Origin: Cardinalis cardinalis
Taxonomy: Eukaryota > Chordata > Aves > Passeriformes > Cardinalidae
Length of the DNA stretch: 64,000 bases
Direction: 5' to 3'
Assembly (NCBI GenBank): GCA_014549065.1
Contig: JACDOX010000173.1
Location: 897,894 to 961,893 of the forward strand
The notes below the pieces were generated by a model. That model worked only from the letters and a program-made list of their open reading frames with translations, had not been told where the DNA came from and did not search any database. Positions 23,901-30,405 of this stretch are shown here, piece after piece. How positions within the stretch are numbered: the stretch's first letter is position 1; every line of letters begins with the position of its first letter. A program made the translations under genes and the position numbers.

Positions 23901-26900
23901 AATTTTCTGTGCTCCTTCAGCTTTTCCATGAATTCCCAAGTTCAGACTAACATGGAAGAGCTTTCACTGCTCCTTCCACAGTTGCTGCACTGCAAGAACA
24001 GGATCTAAGCCTTGCATGAGGAGCAGCAGTTATTTTGCACTTTGCATGGTTACTTTTAAAGGTCAGCACGTGAGGAGGGAGTAAGAGGTAGCTTTTCTCC
24101 CTGTCAGGTTTTCTGCTTCCCATGTAAGCCTTGAGCTTGGTTTTTCCACAACTGGTGGCACTGCTGCAGCTCCAGTGCAGTTGCTGGATCAATTGGGTGA
24201 CAACAGTGTGAAAGCCCAGGGAATGCCCCTCTCCTGCTTTTTCCCCACAGGCCATGGGCAGNGAGCTCCAGTCCAAGAAGTCCCTGCTCAGTGAAGCCGA
24301 GCAGAACCTGCAGAGGACCAAGACGTGCTCCAACACCCTGGCCAGCAAGTTCCAGGAGCACTGCCCCGACATCGAGCGCCAGGAGGCAGAGCTCTACAAG
24401 CTCAACCAGCGCTTCAACAACCTCAGCAAGCAGATTGACCACAGGTGAGAGCACGGGGCAGGGAGCCGGGATGGCTGCTGGGGAGGTGGAACCACGCTGG
24501 AGCTGGAGGAGGCACAGCACCATGGTCCTGGGAAGGAGGAGTTGCAGAAGGGATTCCAGGGAGGTCTGAGGAGGAAGAGGGAGAGGNTGCTGGCATGTGC
24601 TGGGAAAACAAGGATTAGTTCTCTTGCAGCAGAGGTGCCAAGAGAACAACTCTGGCTCAAATCCATGTCTTGGGCAGCAGGGGAGGCAGGATGGGTTAAG
24701 GGGTGTCTGCAGCAGGCACGGGAGATGGGACANGACTGAAGCTGAGCTGGTTTCCCCCACAGAACACAAACCCTGCAGAAAGCAAAAAGTGCCTACTCCA
24801 ACTACCGCAGCAACTACGACAAGGTGAACCAGTTCCTGTGCAACATCCCCAACTACGAGCCCCAGGAGACTGACAACATCCAGACAGTGGAGATGAAGCT
24901 CAAGAACCAAGCGGTAATTGCCAGAGCACCCCGGGCTCCTCAGGGAGAGAAGAGGGAACAAGACTAAAAGAAACAGGTCTTGGATAGCTCCTGAACGTCA
25001 AATAGAAAAATAGAAATGTTTATTAGATTTATTTTTGTGCTCTAAGGCCCTCCTGTGCCTTGTTCACACAAAGCAGGGCTGCTCAAGGAGGTTGGAATTC
25101 TCAGGGTTGTAATTTAAATGGTAACCCCCAAAAGGCTGAAGGATGCATTTGGATGTTGTGTTGCCTCTGACCTGTATCTCTGTGCACCCAGGCACTGCTC
25201 AGGGACATTGCAAGCAAGGAACAGGAGGTGCAGAAGGTCTCTGCCACAGCCCANCAGTACCAGCAGGCAGTGAAGGTAAGGACTGAAATTCTGCCTGTGA
25301 GAGAACAGAGAAACAGAGTATTTGGGTTAGAAGAGACCCTAAAGCCCATCTCATTCCATCCCCTGCCGTGGGCAGGGATGCCTCCTGCTGTCCCANNTTG
25401 CTNCAAGCCCCATCCAACCTGGCCTGGGACACTTCCAGGGATCCAGGGGCAGTCACAGCTTCTCTGGGCACCCTGTGCCAGGGCAAATTCCTTCCCAATA
25501 TCCCATCCNTNCCTGCCCTCTGGCAGTGGGAGCCATTCCCTGNGTCCTGTCCCTCCATCCCTTGTCCCCAGTACCTCTGCAGCTCTCCTGGAGCCCCTTC
25601 AGGCCCTGGCAGGGGCTCTGAGGTGTCCCTGGAGCCTTCTCCTGTCCAGGTGAGCACCCCCAGCTCTNCCAGCCTGGCCTCAGAGCAGAGGGTGGGGTTT
25701 TGTGGCCTTCCCAAAAAATGGATCAAGGGGTGAAGTTGTTAAAGCCAGGGCAGATGAGGAGGAGCCTGTGTGTGTGAAGGGGATGCAGCAATTTCACATT
25801 TCTCCTGGGAATGCCTTTGCACAGGACTANGAGCTGGAAGCTGAGAAGCTGAGATCCATCCTGGACCTGGAGAACGGCCGCAATGGCTACACCAGCAAGA
25901 AGCCCAGGCTGCAGTCCCCAGCTGCCAAAGTGAAGGAGGAGGTAAGCAAGGGCTGGCCAGAGCAGAGCCAAAGCAGAGGGCAGCTCATGGGACCACTGGG
26001 TTTGCAAACACCTATATTTACTGTGGGGATCTTGGTCCCACAGGGAACCACAGGGAATCAGGAGGAAGGGATTTTTCATCATTTTTTTAAACTGGGCTGG
26101 CCAGAACGAGGGAGGGAAAATGCTGGATTTAACACTTTTGGAAGGGAAAAAGGAAAAAGGAGGAGAAAAGCCAAAAACCTGGAAGTTTTTCCCTTCTCTA
26201 GACTTTCAGAGAGATTTCACCACCAAAGATAGAAATACAGTCAGATGAAGCTACAAGCTACTTACTTTTGCAGGATCTGTTTGCTGCCTGCCTCAAACCC
26301 ATCCTGCCTATAGAGGCAGGCAAAGTGTCCACCTGGTTCTTCCTCACCTGATTCTTACTGCACCTGTTTTTGCTTATCTTGAGTTGAAAAATCACAGCAT
26401 GACCATGAGTGTGTTTGTGCTTGAGAATCCCTCTCCCTCCCCCAAAACTCGGCAGTTCACTGCTNTAGGTTTTTAGAGGAGCACCCAGAGCTACCAGTTT
26501 AGGGCCTGATTGTTTCTGGCCTTCTCAAGCTCTTCCCAACACGTTTTTGCTCTGCAGGAAGCTGTTCTGGCAGCNAAATACACAGAAGTGAACGCTGTGA
26601 ACAAGCAGAGGCTGCAGAACCTGGAGTTTGCCCAGAGCCTCCTGCGGCAGGTGAGTGATCACAGGAGCGAGNGGATGCTGAGGGGGCACACCTGTGGGAC
26701 CCAGGGACACGTGTGAATGGCACATGTGGGGCTCTGCCAATACAGGCTGAACTGGGAACCACTCTAGCTGGTGTCTTGTCCCCCTAAATCATTAATCAAC
26801 AGACACTTAAATTGCACAGACCAACCCCCAGTCCCATTGCCCACTCATCCTAGGAAGTTTCATACAGTTTTTAACTCTCTTTTTGCCATTCTGTGGCAGA

Positions 26901-29900
26901 ATTAGTGTCCCTTGTGGCTTAGAGCTTTGTTCTGACAGCAGCAGGCATTGCAGAAAGGATTTCTCAGGCTGGGAACCTGCAGAGGTCCATCTGCAAATGC
27001 TCCCTGCTCAGGGTTTGCCACAGCTCAGCTCCCTCCTGTTGCTTTGTTGGAGGCACAGAGCTCCTGGCCTGGGTCAGGAATGGCCAGCAGGACCAGGACA
27101 GTGATTGTCCCTCTGTGCTGGCCCTGCTGAGGCACCTTGAGTTCTGTGTCCAGTCCTGGGCCCCTCATGGCAAGAAGGACACTGAGGGGCTGGAGTGTGT
27201 CCAGAGAAGGGAACAGAGCTGGGAAGGGGCTGGAGCACCAGGAGCGGCTCAGGGAGCTGGGAAGGGGCTCAGCCTGGAGAAAAGGAGGCTCAGGGGGGAC
27301 CTTGTGGCTCTGCACAACTCCTGNCAGGAGGGGACANCCAGAGGGGTCGGGCTCNGCTCCAGGGAACAGGGACAGGAGGAGAGGGAANGGCCTCAGGCTG
27401 GGCCAGGGGAGGGTCAGGTTAAACATCAGGAGAAATTTTCTTCACTGAAAGGGTGGTCAGGCNNTGGCAGGGGCTGCCCAGGGAGGTGGTGGATGTGTTC
27501 CACCATTCCTGGAGGTGTCCAGGGAACGACTGGACATGACACTCCGTGCTCTGGGCTGGGTGGCAAGGTCNGGATCGGTCNCAGGTTGGACTTGATGATC
27601 TTGGAGGTTTTTTCCAACCTAATTTCCAAACAATTCCGTGATTCTGTGATGATAAGCACGAGAAGGGTGATTAACTGGATTTTTTGGACTACTTTTTTTT
27701 GATCCTTTTGCCAACAACAGCAGCCAGATATTCAGNTGACACAAGACTTTGCCCAGACCAAGAAGTCTGTAAGGCCTGTGGAAGAAGTCTGGAAGTTGAA
27801 GAAAGAGCTTGAGGATGAGACTCAGCGTCGGCAACAGCTCGAGGCGGAGATTGAAGCCATTCAGAACAACATTGTCCACCTGCAAAACCAGAAGCCCCAA
27901 GAAACTGTGGTGAAGAAAGAACTGGTGAAGAAGGTGCCTGACCCCCAGCTGGAGGAGAGTTTCCACAGACTGCAACAAAACCTGGCAGAGGAGCAGCGCA
28001 AGAACCAGGCTCTCCAGGATGAGCTGGAGGCTCTGAAAATCCGGCTGAGAGTCCTGGAGCACGAGAAGAAGGAAGGAGGGCAGGAGTACATAGTGAAAGA
28101 GGTGCTGAGGATTGAACAAGATAAGGCTCAAGCTGCTGAAATCCTGAAGCTCAAAGAGGAACTGGAAGAGCTCAGGAGGCAGGAAGGAACCAGGGAGAGT
28201 GAAGTCATCCTCTTACGCCAGCAAATTGCTGTGCTGTCCAGCGAGAAGAACAAAGAGCAGGAGAAGGTGACGGAGAAGGAGGTGCTGAAGCTGCAGAACG
28301 ATCCCCAGCTGGAGATGGAATTCCGGATGTTGCAGGAGACCAAGGAGAGGGAGAGTGCCCTTCGGCAGAAGCACGAGGAAGAGCTCAGCTTCCTCCAGGA
28401 AAAGCTCAAGCGTCTGGAGAAGGAACGGGCCATCGCCGAGGGCAAAATCACCGTCAAGGAGGTGCTGAAGGTGGAGAAGGATTTGGCCATTGAGAGGGAG
28501 GTGAACGAGCTTCGGCGCCAGTACGAAGATGAGAAGTCCAAGGGCCGTTCCAACGAGCGGGAAAAGGCTGAGCTGCTCAGGAAGATCCAGCTGCTGGAGG
28601 AGGAGAACTCCAAGGTGGTTGTGCAGGAGAAAGTGCGTGAGATTGTGCGCCCAGACCCCAAGGCTGAGAATGAAGTTGCCAACCTTCGTTTGGAGCTGGT
28701 AGAGCAGGAGAGGAGGTACCGTGGTGGGGATGAACAGCTGAAGAGCTGCCAGAGCGAGCTGGCTGCTCTGAAGAACAGAGGGCCCCTGGTAGAAGTCAAA
28801 GAAGTCATTAAGGAGGTCATTAAGTACAAGAATGATCCAGAAACCGAAAAGGAGCTACAGCGACTCCGGGAGGAAATCATAGAGAGGACCGGAGCTATCG
28901 AAAGAGCTGACCTGGAGATCTACCAGCTGAAACAAGAGATACAAGCTTTGAAAGACACCAAACCTCAAGTGCAAATGAAGGAAGTTGTTCAAGAAATCCT
29001 CCAGTTTCGGGAAGACCCCAAGACTAGAGAGGAGGTAGAGTCGCTGCGAGTGCAGCTGGCAGACGAACAAATGAAGCACATTGACCTGGAGAGGGAACGG
29101 CTTCTCCAAGAAGAAAAAGTAAGACTGAAGGAGGAAGAACTTTCCCAGGTGAAGGAGAAGGTGGTCCAGCAGGAAGTAGTGAAGTATGAGCAGGATCCTG
29201 CCTTGAAAGCTGAGGTGAACTCCTTCTCGCAGAGCATCGAGAGCGAGCTGAAGCAGATTGATGGGCTCCGTGAGGAGCTGCGCAAGCTGCAGAGGAGACG
29301 CTCCGAGCTGGAGCGGCAGCTGGAGGAGCTGGAGAAGGAGAGACAGGCCCGCAGGGAGGCCGAGCTGGAGGTGCAGAGGCTCAGGATCCGGCTGAACGAG
29401 CTGGAAGAACAGGAAAGAGAAACGACAGAACGAGTGACTGTGAAACAGAAAGTGATCCTTCAGCAAGATCCCCAGCAGGAGAAGGAGCACTCCCTGCTCA
29501 AGCTGGAGTTAGAAGAAGAGAAGCACCGCAGACAAGTCCTGCAAACCGAGCTAGAAGCCCTGAGAAAGAAGCTCCTTTCTTTGGAGAAGATGGAAGTCAA
29601 GGAGAAAGTGGTTTTTTCAGAGAGTGTCCAAGTGGACAAAGGAGACACAGAGTATGAGATTCAGAAGCTGAAGAGCAACCTGGAGGAAGAAAGTAGGCGC
29701 AAGAGGGAGCTGGATGCAGATATCAACCGCCTGGAAACCAGGCTGTCCGAGGTGGAATTCAACAACTCCAAGTCATCAAAGGAACTAGACTTGTTAAGGG
29801 AGGAAAACCACAAGCTCCACCTCGAGAAACAAAACCTACTGATGGAAACAAGGAGACTGCAGTCAGAGATTGAACTCACCGCAACAGAAGCTCAGGATCT

Positions 29901-30405
29901 GAGAAACATGACCCACGTGGACAGTGGAATAAACCTGGATTCCAGGTTCCAAGCTTTGGAAAGAGAGTTAGAGGATCTGAAGCAGTTATCCCGAGAAAAA
30001 GATGCAGAGATTGAGCAACTTCAGAATCGCCTGAAGACAGTGGCTATCAAGAGGGAGCAACGAGAGAACCACCTGAGGCGCTCCATCGTGGTCATTGACC
30101 CCGACACCGGAAAAGAGATGTCTCCAGAGGAAGCTCACGTGTTTGGCCTCATTGAATGGAGCCTGTTTGTCAAACTGAAGAGCCAGGAATGTGACTGGGA
30201 GGAGATCTCAATAAAGGGTCCCAACGGGGAATCGTCTGTGATCCTGGACAGGAANTCTGGCAGGGAGTTCTCCATCGAGGACGCCCTGAAGAGCGGGAGG
30301 CTCACCGCGGCCCAGTACGACAGTTACCTCAACAAGGAGATGTCCATCCAGGAGCTGGCAGTCTTGGTGTCCGGAAGCAACTACACAGCGCTCGCTCCTC
30401 TCTAG
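2757..30405 (+). CDS. PPL: Periplakin, complete spliced gene (22 coding exons)
   Basis: The spliced coding sequence is 5292 nt, giving 1763 residues plus a stop. It is recognised as periplakin by near-identical stretches such as the N-terminus MHSLFRKRNKGKYSP and KHPQGDMI, DYPSRRRQYE and RQENHLRR-like blocks through to the tail. Family knowledge: periplakin is a plakin cytolinker that joins desmosomal plaque and cornified-envelope proteins to keratin and vimentin filaments. Visible order: basic N-terminal leader (1-20), plakin domain of helical spectrin-type repeats (about 21-860) with an SH3-like segment near 404-456, a heptad-rich coiled-coil rod (about 880-1640), and a short C-terminal linker (about 1646-1763) in place of the full plakin repeat domains of desmoplakin. 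All introns are GT-AG and every junction preserves frame. Several codons contain N, but no certain stop interrupts the frame. The start has a purine at -3. Identification is very secure; the weakest point is which acceptor of exon 15 is used. Confidence 0.97.
2930..3110 (+). repeat. Degenerate GTGTGGGAAnCCCC minisatellite
   Basis: Imperfect units of about 17 bp built on GGTGTGGGAATCCCCCC at the start of PPL intron 1. Units diverge toward the 3' side. Confidence 0.7.
4312..4415 (+). repeat. 24-bp minisatellite
   Basis: Four and a part copies of a unit containing CCCACCSTGGGGCTGTGCCC, alternating CCG/CCT within the unit. Being a multiple of three, it leaves several frames open, but there is no gene. 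Confidence 0.85.
5098..5165 (+). repeat. (GA)n microsatellite
   Basis: Simple AG repeat with occasional CA interruptions, in PPL intron 1. Confidence 0.9.
5845..5945 (+). mobile_element. CR1 LINE 3' fragment, sense
   Basis: Short, diverged piece with the GGTGTCCCTGCCCAT motif followed by a decayed ATTGAAACCATTT tail. Confidence 0.55.
7951..8240 (-). mobile_element. CR1 LINE fragment, antisense
   Basis: Starts with CAGAATCATGGAAGGGTTGG, then the shared GCCTTGGGCACTGCCAGGGA and CCAATATCCCATCCAGCCCT blocks seen in the other CR1 copies of this window. Confidence 0.9.
8389..8441 (+). repeat. Three tandem copies of a 19-20 bp unit
   Basis: TTAACAGGCCTGATGGTAA-type unit three times, in PPL intron 1. 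Confidence 0.8.
8595..8660 (+). repeat. Tandem duplication, about 28 bp
   Basis: GAGCACAGCTGAGCTCAGGG plus CAGGATGG appears twice in succession. Confidence 0.8.
8984..9032 (+). repeat. CTGTCC/CTGTCA hexanucleotide repeat
   Basis: CTGTCCCTGTCC units alternating with CTGTCA in PPL intron 1. Confidence 0.8.
10310..10815 (+). mobile_element. CR1 LINE fragment, sense
   Basis: Contains GAGCTGGGAAGGGGCTGGAG, GGACCTTGTGGCTCTGCACA, a GGTTGGATATTGGGAA block, and ends in TTGGACTCGATGTACTTGGA, the CR1 3' end. Confidence 0.9.
11905..12004 (+). CDS. PPL: PPL coding exon 2 (residues 21-54)
   Basis: The acceptor follows a CCCCAG and the donor is GTAAGC. Encodes SISSKELTELIERLQKNADQ and on to RMQN, the first helix of the plakin domain. 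It is separated from exon 1 by a 9.1-kb intron. Confidence 0.95.
12306..12636 (+). repeat. 27-bp minisatellite, about 12 units
   Basis: Unit AAAGGCCTGAGCCTTCCTGC plus TCATCCC, alternating TCATCCC and TGATCCC, in PPL intron 2. Several N bases fall at the same unit positions, which suggests collapsed or polymorphic copies. Divisible by three, so it leaves long spurious frames on both strands. Confidence 0.92.
12695..12780 (+). mobile_element. CR1 LINE 3' tail, sense
   Basis: Ends GGTCCCTTCCAACCCAAACC then ATTCCANGATCCTGTGATG, a CR1 terminus. Confidence 0.8.
12915..13069 (+). CDS. PPL: PPL coding exon 3 (residues 55-106)
   Basis: Starts after ATGCAG and ends in GA before GTGAGTG. Contains the family motif KLLYVLDGDAAVARHMKHPQ followed by GDMITE. 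The split Asp codon is completed by exon 4. Confidence 0.95.
13245..13737 (-). mobile_element. Solo retroviral LTR, antisense, in PPL intron 3
   Basis: On the minus strand it opens TGTAGCAGACTCC, has a TATAAAGAGGGG box (13536-13543) and then an AATAAA (13468-13473) followed by an R/U5-like stretch. That spacing is LTR architecture. No internal viral coding sequence adjoins it. Exact edges are uncertain. Confidence 0.75.
14041..14161 (+). CDS. PPL: PPL coding exon 4 (residues 106-146)
   Basis: Acceptor CTTGCAG, donor GTACAG. Encodes IRQLKERVANLKAKHEQIY and then PQVNWSTVIEEKQ, helical plakin-domain sequence matching periplakin. Confidence 0.95.
14681..14806 (+). CDS. PPL: PPL coding exon 5 (residues 147-188)
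   Basis: Acceptor CCCCAG, donor GTCAGC. Carries the strongly conserved GFGTDLPLVNSQVEEHNIFH segment. It is a phase-0 exon of 42 codons. Confidence 0.95.
15093..15134 (+). CDS. PPL: PPL coding exon 6, 42-nt small exon (residues 189-202)
   Basis: A 14-codon symmetric exon (ESMSDFQARYQKLL) between CTCCAG and GTAAGAG. It aligns with the periplakin segment before the SLQDYMQRC helix. Skipping it would keep the frame. Confidence 0.92.
15165..15320 (+). repeat. About 40-bp minisatellite
   Basis: Units of TTGGGGTGGCCCTGGGATCC plus a variable CTCCTGGAGGGGTCCCTCA-like half, filling most of PPL intron 6. Confidence 0.85.
15371..15532 (+). CDS. PPL: PPL coding exon 7 (residues 203-256)
   Basis: Acceptor CCGCAG, donor GTCTGTG. 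Encodes LHSLQDYMQRCTNKLYWLDQ and ends DYPSRRRQYE, one of the most conserved parts of the plakin domain. Confidence 0.96.
15940..16047 (+). CDS. PPL: PPL coding exon 8 (residues 257-292)
   Basis: Acceptor ATCCAG, donor GTGAGC. Encodes NFIHRKLEEKEEAINKLHAD and GDQLLAQNHPGKNAIE, a spectrin-repeat helix. 36 codons, phase 0. Confidence 0.95.
16547..16642 (+). CDS. PPL: PPL coding exon 9 (residues 293-324)
   Basis: Acceptor CTGCAG, donor GTACCA. Encodes AHIEAVHADWKEYLNLLICE and ESHLKFMEDFHQ, nearly identical to the mammalian sequence. Confidence 0.96.
17602..17724 (+). CDS. PPL: PPL coding exon 10 (residues 325-365)
   Basis: Acceptor CTGCAG, donor GTGAGT. Encodes FQKDSKDAQELLKKVDTDLD and FKDRYQLESLLRELD of the plakin domain. 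Confidence 0.95.
18072..18125 (+). repeat. GAGCCC/AAGCCC hexanucleotide repeat
   Basis: Imperfect hexamers drifting from GAGCCC to AAGCCC, in PPL intron 10. Confidence 0.85.
18594..18740 (+). CDS. PPL: PPL coding exon 11, start of SH3-like segment (residues 366-414)
   Basis: Acceptor TGCCAG, donor GTACCG. Encodes DQEKALDKYE, a proline-rich stretch (RRQPPPQPVPVEAL) and the start of the SH3-like fold (CEYEGEQ). One codon is GCN, which is alanine whatever the base. A CATC tetranucleotide array begins 11 bases past the donor. Confidence 0.95.
18752..19008 (+). repeat. (CATC)n tetranucleotide array with ATAATC interruptions
   Basis: About 257 bp of TCCA units with regular CATAATCCATCATC interruptions, starting 11 bases after the PPL exon 11 donor. 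Confidence 0.95.
19574..19646 (+). repeat. 36-bp tandem duplication
   Basis: GAGGAGCGGGCACACGAGGC plus TCTGGCGAGGGGCAGG occurs twice in PPL intron 11. Confidence 0.85.
19752..19903 (+). CDS. PPL: PPL coding exon 12, SH3-like segment (residues 415-465)
   Basis: Acceptor CCCCAG. The GTACGTG donor leaves CA of a glutamine codon, completed by the A that opens exon 13. Encodes GQISRGAHYTLHSNSGDLWE and VCFMIPPPDPEAIALAEQ, matching the SH3-like core of periplakin. Confidence 0.93.
20384..20481 (+). CDS. PPL: PPL coding exon 13 (residues 465-498)
   Basis: Acceptor GTGCAG, donor GTGTGG. Encodes IAKQYVTVKEKTNNCKNVLQ and QRYEGLKADSIG. The segment before QRYE diverges from mammalian periplakin but has the same length. 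Confidence 0.92.
20736..20893 (+). CDS. PPL: PPL coding exon 14 (residues 498-550)
   Basis: Acceptor GTCCAG, donor GTGGGG. Encodes RGRQLLAGLEKVTSDLDKQE and NLRPPLEQSRAVQDS, diagnostic periplakin sequence. A TCN codon stays serine whatever the base. Confidence 0.95.
21190..21960. other. A/T-richer block of unknown origin in PPL intron 14
   Basis: Composition is clearly lower in GC than the flanking intron. It holds a 50-bp direct repeat (21364-21413 and 21745-21794, one difference), an AATAAA at about 21643, and a short plus frame of 77 codons around the second repeat copy. It looks like an old insertion, possibly a retroelement or processed sequence, but I cannot name it. Confidence 0.5.
22386..22577 (+). 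repeat. PPL: 48-bp tandem repeat duplicating the PPL exon 15 acceptor
   Basis: Copy starts at 22386, 22434, 22482 and 22530. Each has the exon start (A[A/G]CATCACCAACGAGGT) followed, in the first three copies, by a pyrimidine tract ending CTCCTGCAG. Copies 1 and 3 begin AGC, copies 2 and 4 AAC, which implies a 96-bp step in the expansion. The fourth copy continues into the true exon. Confidence 0.95.
22530..22708 (+). CDS. PPL: PPL coding exon 15 with four tandem candidate acceptors (residues 551-610)
   Basis: The acceptor used here (CTGCAG ending at 22529) gives NITNEVRRIEPEKSRK, which aligns without insertion to the family (NITNELLRIEPEK in human as I recall it). Three more copies of the same acceptor and first exon bases lie upstream, starting at 22386, 22434 and 22482, all in frame; their use would add 48, 32 or 16 residues. 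The donor is GTAAGT. The exon is certain; the exact 5' edge is inferred. Confidence 0.88.
22809..22947 (+). CDS. PPL: PPL coding exon 16 (residues 610-656)
   Basis: Acceptor TGACAG, donor GTGAGT. Encodes VEVATNLERSLQQGRDLLST and DDTVPEDLRVVDRKKEELL, plakin-domain helix. Confidence 0.95.
23121..23170 (+). repeat. (AAATC)10 pentanucleotide microsatellite
   Basis: Ten perfect AAATC units in PPL intron 16, just 5' of a CR1 copy. Confidence 0.95.
23215..23755 (+). mobile_element. CR1 LINE fragment, sense
   Basis: Contains GGAGCCAGGCTGGGGGAGCT, GAATTAGATATTAGNAAGAA, CTGGCACAGGGTGCCCAGAG and a TTCTGTGATTCTTAG tail, in PPL intron 16. Confidence 0.9.
24251..24444 (+). CDS. PPL: PPL coding exon 17 (residues 657-721)
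   Basis: Acceptor CCACAG, donor GTGAGAG. Encodes ELQSKKSLLSEAEQNLQ, LASKFQEHCPDIERQEAELY and FNNLSKQIDH. One AGN codon is Ser or Arg. Confidence 0.95.
24763..24913 (+). CDS. PPL: PPL coding exon 18 (residues 721-771)
   Basis: Acceptor CCACAG, donor GTAATT. Encodes TQTLQKAKSAYSNYRSNYDK and NIPNYEPQETDNIQ, with the conserved YEPQETD motif. Confidence 0.95.
25192..25275 (+). CDS. PPL: PPL coding exon 19 (residues 772-799)
   Basis: Acceptor CACCCAG, donor GTAAGG. Encodes ALLRDIASKEQEVQKVSATA and QYQQAVK. One CAN codon is Gln or His; mammalian periplakin has Gln there. An antisense CR1 starts about 30 bases past the donor. Confidence 0.94.
25305..25695 (-). mobile_element. CR1 LINE fragment, antisense
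   Basis: Reverse complement of the CR1 3' region, starting about 30 bases after the exon 19 donor. Shares CCAGGGATCCAGGGGCAG and the GAGGTGTCCCTGGAGCCTTC block with other copies. Confidence 0.9.
25825..25941 (+). CDS. PPL: PPL coding exon 20 (residues 800-838)
   Basis: Acceptor GCACAG, donor GTAAGC. Encodes D, an ambiguous TAN codon, then ELEAEKLRSILDLENGRNGY. The family has Tyr at this place (DYELEAEKLR), so N is expected to be C or T; A or G would make a stop. Confidence 0.93.
26558..26650 (+). CDS. PPL: PPL coding exon 21 (residues 839-869)
   Basis: Acceptor CTGCAG, donor GTGAGT. Encodes EAVLAAKYTEVNAVNKQRLQ and NLEFAQSLLRQ, the end of the globular plakin domain before the rod. Confidence 0.95.
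27080..27655 (+). mobile_element. CR1 LINE fragment, sense, close to PPL exon 22 acceptor
   Basis: Runs from a GTGCTGGCCCTGCTGAGGCA-like start to a TTGATGATCTTGGAGGTTTT terminus with a GTGATTCTGTGATG tail. It ends about 65 bases before the exon 22 acceptor. Confidence 0.9.
27721..30405 (+). CDS. PPL: PPL last coding exon 22: rod and C-terminal linker (residues 870-1763)
   Basis: A single 2685-nt exon with an open frame to TAG. Residues 870-895 are a linker; about 896-1640 form a heptad-rich coiled-coil rod punctuated by recurring motifs such as VTEKEVLKLQNDPQLE, VQEKVREIVRPDPKAE and VKEVIKEVIKYKNDPETE, typical of periplakin and envoplakin rods. From about 1646 the linker carries KREQRENHLRRSIVVIDPDT, FVKLKSQECDWEEIS and SIEDALKSGRLTAAQYD, the plectin-repeat-like tail that in mammals binds keratin 8 and vimentin. 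The acceptor is a CAGCAG (NAGNAG) pair, so Gln870 may be optional. The C-terminus runs past the mammalian end (VLVSGQK as I recall) to SGSNYTALAPL. N codons (NTG near the start, AAN near the end) do not break the frame. Confidence 0.97.
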   Translation, partial: QPDIQXTQDFAQTKKSVRPVEEVWKLKKELEDETQRRQQLEAEIEAIQNNIVHLQNQKPQETVVKKELVKKVPDPQLEESFHRLQQNLAEEQRKNQALQDELEALKIRLRVLEHEKKEGGQEYIVKEVLRIEQDKAQAAEILKLKEELEELRRQEGTRESEVILLRQQIAVLSSEKNKEQEKVTEKEVLKLQNDPQLEMEFRMLQETKERESALRQKHEEELSFLQEKLKRLEKERAIAEGKITVKEVLKVEKDLAIEREVNELRRQYEDEKSKGRSNEREKAELLRKIQLLEEENSKVVVQEKVREIVRPDPKAENEVANLRLELVEQERRYRGGDEQLKSCQSELAALKNRGPLVEVKEVIKEVIKYKNDPETEKELQRLREEIIERTGAIERADLEIYQLKQEIQALKDTKPQVQMKEVVQEILQFREDPKTREEVESLRVQLADEQMKHIDLERERLLQEEKVRLKEEELSQVKEKVVQQEVVKYEQDPALKAEVNSFSQSIESELKQIDGLREELRKLQRRRSELERQLEELEKERQARREAELEVQRLRIRLNELEEQERETTERVTVKQKVILQQDPQQEKEHSLLKLELEEEKHRRQVLQTELEALRKKLLSLEKMEVKEKVVFSESVQVDKGDTEYEIQKLKSNLEEESRRKRELDADINRLETRLSEVEFNNSKSSKELDLLREENHKLHLEKQNLLMETRRLQSEIELTATEAQDLRNMTHVDSGINLDSRFQALERELEDLKQLSREKDAEIEQLQNRLKTVAIKREQRENHLRRSIVVIDPDTGKEMSPEEAHVFGLIEWSLFVKLKSQECDWEEISIKGPNGESSVILDRXSGREFSIEDALKSGRLTAAQYDSYLNKEMSIQELAVLVSGSNYTALAPL

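Noticed and set aside
28128..29490. Long serine/leucine-rich minus-strand frames opposite PPL exon 22
   Set aside because: Shadow frames of the Glu/Lys-rich rod coding sequence (complement of GAG/AAG gives CTC/CTT). No independent signals.
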